A stretch of DNA of 64,000 nucleotides from the NCBI RefSeq assembly GCF_026745355.1, contig NC_079203.1:40660492-40724491 (forward strand), given 5' to 3'. Under the pieces are notes generated by a model that saw only the letters and a list, made by a program, of their open reading frames with translations, did no database searches and was not told the origin of the DNA. The stretch comes from Beta vulgaris subsp. vulgaris. Its lineage: Eukaryota; Streptophyta; Magnoliopsida; Caryophyllales; Amaranthaceae. Within the stretch, counting starts at the first letter, position 1, and each line of letters begins with the position of its first letter. Both the position numbers and the translations under genes were made by a program. Of the stretch, positions 1-8,997 are shown piece after piece.

Positions 1-115
1 TTGAACAAAATAATCATGTAGGAAACCAGATATCCTACCATTTTTTACGGATTTGTTTAGAGCTCGTCGGAGATTTCGGCAATAGCGACACGAATCTTGA
101 TCCCACTTCACGAAC

Positions 116-194
116 CCTAGGTCGAGATCATCGGGGAATGTATCGGAGTTGAAATTTTCGATGATGATTGGGGGTTTGGGTTTTCCGACGCCAT
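116..194 (-). CDS. Possible first exon of a minus-strand gene (weak)
   Basis: An ATG at 194 on the minus strand opens a short reading frame beginning MASENPNPQSSSKISTP. It lies downstream of a sequence resembling a plant 5' leader (CTAGGGTTTCTC at about 242-231). The frame reaches a TAG after 26 codons, so a splice donor before it would be needed; none is convincing. The window ends before any second exon could be seen. The codon pattern and Ser/Pro-rich start look like a plant N-terminus, but no family is recognised and this may not be coding. Confidence 0.2.
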
Positions 195-412
195 TTTTCA
201 CGAGTTCTGGTGTTAAATTATCGAATTGATAGAGAAACCCTAGAATTTTTTTATGAATTTTCTCTCTCCTTAACTTTGATCTGGTTTGAAGGTAGGTTAG
301 ATAGAGTGAGAAAGGAAGTGAAACAGGAACAGGGAAGAAGATTGTGACGTTGAGGAGAGAGATTGTGACGTTGAGGACGTTGTACAGCTGTAGAGAAACT
401 AGCCGTTAGAAG

Positions 413-890
413 TAGAGGTGTCAAAAACTGGGCCGACCCACGGGTGAACCCGCATGCGACCCAGACCCAACCTGTTCCGAGCCGAGAGTGGTCGGTTGGA
501 AAGCCGACCCATTCCGACCCAGTGTCCACCCGTGCCCAGTTTAACCCGTGAAATTGGTAACCCAAACTGAATTGGGCCGACCCAGGTTGACCCGTGCCCA
601 GTTGTACTCGTGAACAATGACCCAGACCCAACCTGTTTCCGACCCAAAATGACTCGCACCCAACTTCACCCGCCAATGACCCAATTAAACCCACCCAGTT
701 ATCACCTAACCCAGTTGTGACCCAACCCAATTGTGACCCAACCCAATTAGCGGACCCAGTTGTGACCCAACCCAGTTATCACCGACCCAGTTGTGACCCA
801 ACCCAGCTATCACCGACCCAATTGTGACCCGACCCAGTTACCACCCGACCCAACGGCCCAAAATCATTCCAACTCAATACAACCCGACCC
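413..890. repeat. GACCCA motif array, left subterminal region
   Basis: Dense irregular repeats of GACCCA and CCCAGTTGTGACCCAACC-like units fill the left end of the hAT element. Open reading frames across this stretch are low-complexity shadows of the array. A matching array lies at the other end. Confidence 0.85.
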
Positions 891-1176
891 AAAACCATTC
901 CAATCCTTATCACCTTAAAATATGTTTCCTAACAAGTGTTCAAATTTTTCTGACAAATGGAGTAAGTAATGAAACAAGTCAATGATGATTAAGTATCATT
1001 CTTATAAAAAAAAATCATGACGATCATGAATATAAATAACATATCCACTCGTTTCAATAATTTACAAAATCAAGTACTCAAGTGGTACGTGTATCAATCC
1101 AGAAGATACAAATTTCCTTCGTTGAGATAATAAATATTGATCACCAAAATGGTCCAACTAATATGAGATCAAGTAA

Positions 1177-1240
1177 CACTACTACAAAAAAGGCCTAGAA
1201 AACCGGTTGAAAACAACCTAGGAAACCGTCATTGTCTTCA
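1177..1240 (+). mobile_element. CACTA-like terminus CACTACTACAAAAAAGG, orphan
   Basis: The motif CACTACTACAAAAAAGG at 1177 is the classic start of plant En/Spm (CACTA) terminal repeats. It is followed by an ACCGG-containing stretch. No matching inverted end is found nearby, so this is a truncated end or a coincidence inside the hAT element. Confidence 0.4.
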
Positions 1241-2339
1241 ATCTCCATTGTCTTGTGTTTGATTGTTTAAAAATGCCACCCACGTAGCTTTTAGCTCGTC
1301 AATCATCTCTTGCGAATAAGTGCATGGAATCCCAAGAAGGTACTACAAAATAATTTCAAATAATTATAGTTAGAACTAGCTATTATATATTTCATAGTTT
1401 CTTATACACAAAATCATAAACAAATTGATCAAAATAGGATATATTCTAGTTCATGACATAGAGAACCATTCCATCTCATTAGAAGCTAATACATAAATAA
1501 TTATAATCAGATACCTGTATAAATTAAACATGTGTCCTGAAAGTATTATTCATAGCACTATATCAGAAATCAAAATACAGTGAATCATACAGCTTCAAAC
1601 TATTAAAACAGTAAATTAATTTTGAAAACACAACTATGGAACCTACTTATTGCAGTATTGCAAGGGAACTGGAGTGTCCAACTTGGTGATTTAGATCTTG
1701 CCATTCCAACTCATCAGAAGCTAGGTTTTGTAGCTGCATCCTAAAAGTTAGTAGCACTATATCAAAAGTAACAAATCGATTATGTAGGCTCGTATAATTG
1801 TAAAGTGATATAACTAATACTGAGATAATAAAATGAAAATCAGTTAAAAATTTAAACAATTAACCACTAAAAGCCAATAACTATGCAGAATTTGGGAGCT
1901 AAAGATACTCCAGTGAGGTTTGGGGTAAAGTTTAAAGTTCTTCCCTCAACATTTTGGTAATGTACAACAACCCCAGCCCTGACTACCACTGATGGACCCT
2001 CATAGGAATAGCAAAAGCAAAAAGTACAAGGAGTAGTATAATACAGATGGTTTCACTTAATGTAGGACAAACAGTACTATTATGTGGTGAAAAAATACAC
2101 TAACTTCAGTTAAATATATAAAAACATAATAAATCACAATGGAAGTATAAATTAGAAATGTTTCATCAATTGAATTCAATGATACCAAACTAGTATATAA
2201 AAACCTCAACACTATTACTGATTTGTGATAGTATGAACTGAAATTGGAGAAAACCTCCATGAAAGAAAGGGTGATAGTGAAATTTCCACTTTGTCTAAGA
2301 TAATGCCAACATGATAGAATATGATACATTTTCGGTAAC

Positions 2340-2442
2340 TGACCTCAGCAATGAAATCAATAGATGTAACTCCAGTTTCTTCTCGCAATTCTCTTACTGA
2401 TGCAAGCTTCGATCCCACCCTAATTATAGTCATATATAACAA
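2340..2442 (-). pseudogene. Nudix hydrolase exon fragment inside the hAT element
   Basis: The minus-strand translation contains VRELREETGVTSIDFIAEV. This matches the core of the Nudix box (REUXEEXGU) and the residues after it in plant NUDT25/26/27-type (di)nucleoside polyphosphate hydrolases. The catalytic REXXEE glutamates are present. A GT donor follows directly after the GAG codon (GAG|GTCAGT) and a TAG/GG acceptor-like site precedes it, so this looks like one captured exon. The N-terminal GG...E part of the Nudix box is replaced by unrelated residues (VGSKLAS), and the downstream family sequence is not seen. It is therefore a fragment, carried by the surrounding transposon, and not a working enzyme gene. 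Confidence 0.65.
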
Positions 2443-2604
2443 GTGATGATAGAAATCTTAAATTGAGTGTGCTAATTCGTCAATTAATCCGCAAATAATA
2501 TAACATGTACAACTTAAAATGAAATCAACAACGAAAATTGTGAGAAAGTAGAACCTCGTCGGCGAGTCGAAGAAGAAATACACTTTGGTTGAAGCAGCGA
2601 GCGA

Positions 2605-2703
2605 CAAAGAACGGTTAGCAACGAGTGACGAAGAACAGTTAGTAGCAAGGGGACGAAGAACGATTAGCAACAAGTGACGAAGAACAGTTAGCAGCAAGGG
2701 GAC
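2605..2703. repeat. Tandem repeat, about 24-25 bp x 4
   Basis: Four diverged copies of a GACGAAGAACAGTTAGCAGC-like unit lie next to each other, alternating between AACGAGT and GCAAGGGG endings. The stretch sits just upstream (in minus orientation) of the Nudix exon fragment. Confidence 0.7.
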
Positions 2704-4320
2704 GAGGAGGAAGATTTGGGAGAAGCGGAAACTCCCCCCTTACACAAAGACCTCGACTAATTCTTTTGCTCTCACACCCTTTCCCATATCCCATATGATT
2801 AGTGACCCTCCACTAATCTCTCTCCCATAATCAATTCTTTCATTCTTACTTTTAACCAATACTACAATAAAACCTATGAAGCTCCAGTGCAAAATCATGG
2901 TTGCATCAGTTTAATCGGAAAATTACATAATATATATTCAAAATTCTAAAACTGAAATCCTAAAAAAGTAGACAAAATATTCACATACAAAAATATGGGA
3001 AAGTGGGAAATACATACGTTCTCGTTCTTGAATCTTGAAGTACCGTCTTGTCAAGCCTTCATCTTCAGTTCTTCACCACCTAAGAAAACAAAAGTTTGCC
3101 AATTAGAGCACTCAATCGACCAAATGCAGAAAAATGAAGTTAAAATCAAGTTAGAAAACAGAGAGAATTTCGATTTGCTGCCGATGGATTCGTTCAGAGT
3201 GAGAGTATAAGTGGAGAGGCGTGAGGAGAAAGGGTTTTGAGGGGGCTAAAAACTAGAGATTGGTTTGGTCTTCTAGGGTGTTTTCATCCGTTGGATTAAA
3301 AGATTGAAGAGCTGAGATTTGCTCTTGTGAATTTAGGGTTAATTTTTTAAAATTTTTAAAAGAGTAAATGATAAATGAAGGGTTAAGATTTGGTCTTTCT
3401 CTAATGGAGGATTGAGATTTGCTCATTCAAGGAGGGATCCATCACTAATTCTATTTAACCAATGAGCATTGAGTTAGACCAAGCACATGGATTGCTATTT
3501 TGATCAATGGTTGGATTTTGTCCATTTTGATATTCTCACAAATCAATGGCTTTAGTTTAATTTTCTCATTTTGATTAAATTGATATTATTTTCATTTGCA
3601 AATTCTAAGTTAATAATTCTAGTATTATTGGTTTTGTTAACTTTAAAAATTAGTACTATTGACTTATTATTAGGAATTAATATAAATAGAAACTTTAAAA
3701 TTCAATTAGTTATTAGTATTATTAATTTTAATGAACTTAGTTCATGTCATAATCCTAAATTATAGGCCTACTATTGTTATAATATTTAATCATGTTTTAA
3801 TACTATAATTATTGAATGGATTATGTGGGTCACTAAGTAGATTAAGTTGGTCACTTAATAGATTAAAATAGACATTAGTGATTACTCGCTTACAGGACCA
3901 ACTCAGTAGATTGGTGATTACTCGCTTACATTGGCTTTGATCATGGTATACTAGTATAATTTGTGTTTATCAACTTTGATCATCATTGACTCCAATTCAT
4001 CATTATCAGTCATCATCACCTTTAATCTTTGATCACTTGTGAACTATACTTCTTGTTCTTGAAATATTACTTATATAACTGTTACTTGCACAATTAAATG
4101 TTTTGATTGCAGTCAGTTACGTGAACTATAACAAAATACTTATATTGATGTGTTATTGTATCAATGATGTTTAAGCCATAGGTTTTTTTTATCGACACTT
4201 ATAAGCTTTTTACCAAAATCTTGTTAATAAGAAATAAGATTTAGTCAATTAAGATCTTGTTAATATGCAAAATGATATAGTACTTTAACAAACCTCCCTA
4301 TGTGTTATAACAAACTATGT

Positions 4321-4402
4321 TGTAGTTGTTGTTCTTGTTGTTATTGTTGTTGTTATTGTTGTTGTTGTTATTGTTGTTGTTGTTATTGTTATTATTATTG
4401 TA
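4321..4402. repeat. TTG/TTA microsatellite
   Basis: Imperfect (TTGTTGTTA)n trinucleotide-type repeat within the hAT element. Confidence 0.85.
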
Positions 4403-4419
4403 ATCATTGTTCTTAACCT

Positions 4420-5700
4420 AGAGACGATTAACTTAAATGGAGCATTGTTATTAGGGAAAATTCCTCAGGTACCCCTGAGGTTTGGCGTAATTCCCAAATT
4501 ACCCCCCACATTTGGGGAATTCCTCAGATACCCCCGAGGTTTGTGTTTGTGCTGCAAAACCTCTTACTATGGATGGAAACCTAACGCCGTTAGGTTTCCT
4601 TTCCTTCTCCACCCATCATCCTCCATTGATGAACATGGAAGCTTTCTCTCTCCTCCCAACCCACCTCTAAAGCCCTAACCACCCAACCCCCACCACTTCC
4701 CCTTTCCCCACCCTCCCCCACCCCTGCAGCCCCACCCCCGCCAGTCGCAACCCCCATTTTCGCAATCTCTCTCTCTCTCCTCTGTTTTTTCCCAAATCCC
4801 AAATCTCCGACTGAAGAAGATCGATTTCGCCACTGCTCATCAACCAAAGTGAACTGGTCAAGGTTCGACTGGGAGGGGAAGGGGTGGGGTCGATTTCGAC
4901 GGGGTTCTGGGCGTCGATTTCGAGGGGGTGGGGTGGGGGAGGGGTGGGGTTCTCGCGACGGATTGGGGGAGGGGGGAAGGCTGCGGGGGTGGGGGGAGGG
5001 GGGCTGCTGGGGTGATGGGAGGGTGGGGGAGGGGAGTTGCGGGGTGGGGGAGGGGTGGGGTGGGGGGAAGCCCGGTGGTGGGGGTTGGGTGGTTAGGGCT
5101 TTAGAGTGGGGTGGGAGAAGAGAGAAAGCTTCCATGTTCATCAATGGAGGATGATAGGTGGAAAGAGAAGAAGAAAATTGGAGAGAAGGAGAGGAAAACC
5201 TAACGGCGTTAGGTTTCCATCCATAGTAAGGGTATCTTGAGCACAAACACAAACCTCGGGGGTATCTGAGGAATTCCCCAAATGTGGGGGGTAATTTGGG
5301 AATTACGCCAAACCTCAGGGGTACCTGAGGAATTTTCCCTTGTTATTATGCTGAACCAATCTACTGAATTACACTGTTCTACATATGTTGCAACTGAATT
5401 AGATACTTTCGGTTCCAGAATGAATTTAATTTAAAGTGATTAACTTAAGTAGAGTATTGATATTATCTTGAATTAAACTTACAATAATGTTAAAGTAGTT
5501 GTTTTGAGTTTCAATATGAATTCAACTTAGAGACAATTAACTTAAATGAAGTATTGTTATATTGAACCAATCTACTGAGTTACATTGTTCTACATTTGTT
5601 GCAACTGAATCAGATGCTTTCGGTTCGAAATTGAATGCAACTTAAAGATGATTAATTTAAGTAGAGTACTATTATTATTATCTTGAATTAGTTTATCGAA
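4420..5700. repeat. Internal ~230-bp tandem duplication, one copy split by a MULE
   Basis: The segment 4420-4453 joined to 5349-5513 corresponds to 5520-5695. Both contain GATTAACTTAAATG, a CAATCTACTGA block, TTGCAACTGAAT and a CTTTCGGTTC block. The first copy is interrupted by the Mutator-like element at 4454-5339; the second keeps the unoccupied site (around 5548). Confidence 0.75.
4445..5348. mobile_element. Mutator-like element (MULE), 886 bp, 9-bp TSD
   Basis: The element 4454-5339 begins GGGAAAATTCCTCAGG and ends with its reverse complement. Long near-perfect terminal inverted repeats run inward for roughly 240 bp, through the GCCGTTAGG block and the GCTTCCATGTTCATCAATGG block. Identical 9-bp duplications TTGTTATTA flank it at 4445-4453 and 5340-5348, which is diagnostic for Mutator-type elements. 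The middle (4850-5080) is very G-rich on the plus strand. It encodes only low-complexity frames; no transposase is present. Confidence 0.92.
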
Positions 5701-5879
5701 TTTATTAATACGCTCATTCCAATAACAACATGTTTCAATTTAAGTAAATAATTTGAGTTTCAATTACTTTACTGACTCTCCAATTGTAAACATTAGGCTC
5801 TCCAAAAGTCCAAGTCCCGCCCGAAAGACGGCTACAACAAACAAACTTCATCTAAGTTATTCTGAAAGCCAACTTAAGG

Positions 5880-6472
5880 TCTTAAGCCGACCCAATCGCA
5901 CCCGATGTCGCATTGTTTCGAGAGACGATTCATTCCGACCCAAGTCATTCCGAGAGCCAATTTGTTCCGACCAAAGTCAATACGCCGCCGGTTTAAGGCT
6001 TTAGCCGCCCAAGTCCTATCAAGAGCCAATTTATTCCGACCCAAGTCATTCCGAAAGCCGATTTCTTTCGACCCAAGTCATTCCGAAAACCGATTTATTC
6101 CGACCCAAGTCATTCCGAAAGCCGATTTATTCCGACCCAAGTCATTTGAAAGCCGATTTCTTCCGACCCAAGTTATTCCGCAAGCCGATTTATTCCGACC
6201 CAAGTTATTCCGAAAGCCGATTTGGGCCGACTTCACCTTATTCCATTCCGACCCAAATTCACCCAACCCAGATACTGGCCGACCCAGTTCCAGCCGACCC
6301 AGTTTCGACTCAGTTCCGAGAGTCCGTCACCTAGTTGAACCCGACCCAAGTCCACCCGACCCACCCAGTTCCGACCCATGGCACACTCTCACCCAGATTA
6401 TTCCGACCCAAATCATTCCGACCCAGGTTGGGTCAACCCAAACCCACCCAGTGACCCAGATTGACACCTCTA
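5880..6472. repeat. GACCCAAGT motif array, right subterminal region
   Basis: Repeats of a roughly 29-bp unit (ATTCCGACCCAAGT plus CATTCCGAAAGCCG) run to the right terminus of the hAT element. The apparent proteins here (repeats of the FRPKSF type) are translations of the array, not genes. Confidence 0.85.
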
Positions 6473-6480
6473 GTTAGAAG

Positions 6481-6810
6481 TATGACGGTCATTAAAAACT
6501 AGGGGATTTTGTTTAGGAAGGATTTTATTTTAAGTACTAAACAAATGAATTGCCCTTTTTGATGCAAATGAAGGACAACTTTAACTACTTCCTCCGTTCC
6601 GTTTTAAATGAAACGTTTGCTTTTTCACGCAACCCAATGCGCTTCTTTAGTCATTAATATCTATAGTTGTGTACGCGTAAAAAATATAAAAAAGTTATAA
6701 TTTGATAGTATGCATCGAGACGAATCTAACAAGATCTCACTTGACATATAAATATTATTATTTTCATTTTCCTTTTTTATTCAAATCTTTTTCATTTCAT
6801 TTCGCTTATA
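6481..6810. other. Intergenic, with a one-ended Stowaway-like terminus
   Basis: CTTCCTCCGTTCCGTTTTAAATG at about 6588 has the CTCCCTCCGTTYC look of a Stowaway end, but its partner is not found. Nothing else is recognised. Confidence 0.4.
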
Positions 6811-7070
6811 CTTCCTCCATTTCATTTTAATCTACACACTTTGACATTGTACACTATTCACAAATTACACTTTGACCTTCGTTTATGATTTATACGTGAA
6901 TAAAAACATAGTCATGTGGGATCTTGTTAGATTCGTCTTAGTATGTATTTTATTAATATATACTTTTTATAATTTTTACAAATACAAAACTAAAGGTATA
7001 TGTCTTCAAAGTTTTGCATTGGCATGCCTGAAAAGTGTAAGTGTGTAGATTAAATGAAACGGGGGTAGTA
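6809..7070. mobile_element. Stowaway MITE, 258 bp
   Basis: CTTCCTCCATTTCATTTTAA (6811) pairs with an imperfect inverted copy ending GGGGGTAG (7068). TA target duplications flank it at 6809-6810 and 7069-7070, as for Tc1/mariner MITEs. Confidence 0.85.
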
Positions 7071-7093
7071 TTGATTATATCAAACCTTGCCCT

Positions 7094-7333
7094 TAATAGT
7101 TGTTTGGTATTTTATGTTTAGGGGAGTGGAATCAATTGAGAGAATTATGATTAAGGAAGGAAATGTAATTGTTTTTACTAGTTTGAGAAGGGTAACAAAT
7201 TGGGGATTATGTTTCCCTACGAAAACGGTATCTGTTACTTAACACTCATGACTCATACCAAACATTTAGAAATGAAAATGCTTATTTGAACCTGTTTCCA
7301 ACATCAAGTTTGTTCATACCAAACACCCTCTAA
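7094..7333. mobile_element. Tourist-like MITE, 234 bp
   Basis: TAGTTGTTTGGTAT (7097) and the reverse complement of its right end, GAGGGTGTTTGGTAT (7330), form short inverted repeats. TAA duplications flank them, consistent with PIF/Harbinger-derived MITEs. The region from 7334 to 7670 holds nothing recognisable. Confidence 0.65.
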
Positions 7334-7670
7334 GAATGGATTAGATTTAGTATTTATTAAATCTAATGTCGTGATGTTAACGAGAGCCGAATGAATTGTA
7401 TACATGGACCAATATAAATTAGAACTTAGAAGGAACGGTTTCATTATGTGCTAATAAGATCATTATTTTTTCATCACTATGATCATAGTACTTATCATTA
7501 AAGCACCTTCGTGACAAAATAATAATACAACGTTCATAATATAGTTTTAGATTTTATTTTACGCGGGAATTAAGATAACCCAAACATAAAATAATAAACA
7601 ATTAATATAATGTTATGGGGAAATAATAAATTTTAGAAAAGAGAATGAAGAGTATTGGCCTAAAGAGCAT

Positions 7671-8997
7671 TAAAGGATGCATCCTCTTCAACTTAAAAAA
7701 TCAAGTTTCAGGTCCAATAAGTTCAGATAAGTTGCAATCAAGTCCAATCAGGGCAATAAATTTCAATCAGGTCTAATAAGGTCCAATAAGTTCCAATCAG
7801 GTGCAATAAGTTCCAATCAGGTCTAATCAGGTCCAATAAGGTCCAAATAGTCAATGTTCAATAAACATTTGTATTATTGTCCATTTTATTATTCATATCA
7901 CTATTAGCTGATTATGTTATTATTATAATTTTAATTAAGTACCACAATGATTATATAGTATTATACTTGTATTATTGTCTATTACTTTATTAAATATTTG
8001 TATTATTGTCTATTTTTTTAATATTCATATTATTATTGGTTGATTATGTTACTATTAGAATTTTTTATTAAAGTTCCACAGTGTATAGTATTATAATTGT
8101 ATTATTGTCTATTATTTTATTATTCATATCATTATTAGCTGATTATGTTATTATTAGAATTTTAATTAAAGTACCACAATGTATAGAATTATACTTGTAT
8201 TATTGTCTATTATTTTATTATTCATATCACTATTAGCTAATTATGTTATTATTAGAATTTTAAGTAAAGTACCACAATGATTATATAGTATTATACTTGT
8301 ATTATTGTCTATTATTTTATTAAATATTTGTATTATTATCTATTATTTAATTATTCATATTACTATTAGCTGATTATGTTATTATTAGAATTTTTTATTA
8401 AAGTACAACAATGAGTTCTTCATAAATTTTTCATATGTGCCAATTTCTCACTTGTTAGCAATAAATGTTAATCAACTTTTGGTTTTCTACTAGTGCTTTA
8501 TGAAATCAAAACAAGACAATTAGATATATTAGTGGTGAAAGTTATATATGTATAGGAAAATATATAAATAGTAAAAAAAATTTGTTAAATTATTTATCAT
8601 AAGAGATAATTAATAATTATTATTTTTAAAGGACGAATTTTAATTATTACTTCATAACAAATTTTGAGGGGTAGTATTTACGTTAGGGGTAATATTTATG
8701 TTATTACTCGTCAATTTGTTTTGTCTAAAAAGGTCAAATAAGTTTTAATCAGGTCCAATAAGGTCTAATAAGTTTCAATCGGGTCCAATAAGGTCAAATA
8801 AGTTTCAATCAAGGCCAATAATAAGGTCTAATAAGTTTCAATCAGGTCAATAAGTTTCAATCAGGTCCAATAAGTTTCGATCAGGTCCAATAAGTCGAAT
8901 CAGGTCCAATCAGGTTTAATAAGTTCCAATCAGTTCAGATTCAATAAGTTCAGTTCAGATAAGTACAGGGCCAATAAGTTGAAGAGAACGTACCCTA
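7671..8997. mobile_element. Tourist-type element, motif-array family, copy 1 (1.32 kb)
   Basis: The ends are AGGATGCATCCTCTTCAAC (7674) and the inverse of GGGTACGTTCTCTTCAAC (8994), with TAA duplications at 7671-7673 and 8995-8997. Both flanks carry arrays of GGTCCAATAAG, GTTCCAATCAG and TTCAGATAAG words. The AT-rich centre (about 7862-8405) is a tandem array with a period near 105-125 bp, built around TAGCTGATTATGTTATTATTA. No coding capacity is seen. A second copy of the family lies at 17786-18854. Confidence 0.82.
7862..8405. repeat. AT-rich tandem array inside the Tourist-type element
   Basis: About four to five copies of a unit containing TGATTATGTTATTATTAGAA, AGTACCACAATG and TTGTATTATTGTCTATTA. 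The second family copy (18045-18240) has only one to two units, so the array length varies between copies. Confidence 0.7.

Larger units (their letters stand above)
405..6480. mobile_element. 6.06-kb hAT-type element, non-autonomous, with 8-bp TSD
   Basis: The termini TAGAGGTGTCAA (413) and TTGACACCTCTA (ending 6472) are perfect inverted repeats. They are flanked by identical 8-bp duplications GTTAGAAG at 405-412 and 6473-6480, the size expected of hAT transposons. Both subterminal regions (about 413-890 and 5880-6472) are packed with GACCCA/GACCCAAGT motifs, presumably transposase-binding clusters. No hAT transposase or BED/dimerisation domain is visible, so it should need a helper. The interior holds a Nudix exon fragment (2340-2442), a 24-25 bp tandem repeat (2605-2703), a TTG/TTA-rich microsatellite (4321-4400), an internal duplication and a nested Mutator-like element. 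Confidence 0.88.

Noticed and set aside
4590..5252. A 220-residue minus-strand ORF and a plus-strand Gly/Trp/Arg-rich ORF in the same place
   Set aside because: Both are translations of the G-rich centre and the long inverted repeats of the Mutator-like element; composition is low-complexity and no domain is present.
5905..6477. A 190-residue repeat protein (FRPKSF-type repeats)
   Set aside because: It is the translation of the GACCCAAGT array in the hAT arm; the opposite strand is equally open.
7674..8994. A CRISPR-like array because of short regularly repeated words
   Set aside because: The words are irregularly spaced and diverged, sit inside a TAA-flanked inverted-repeat element, and the genome is plant nuclear DNA.
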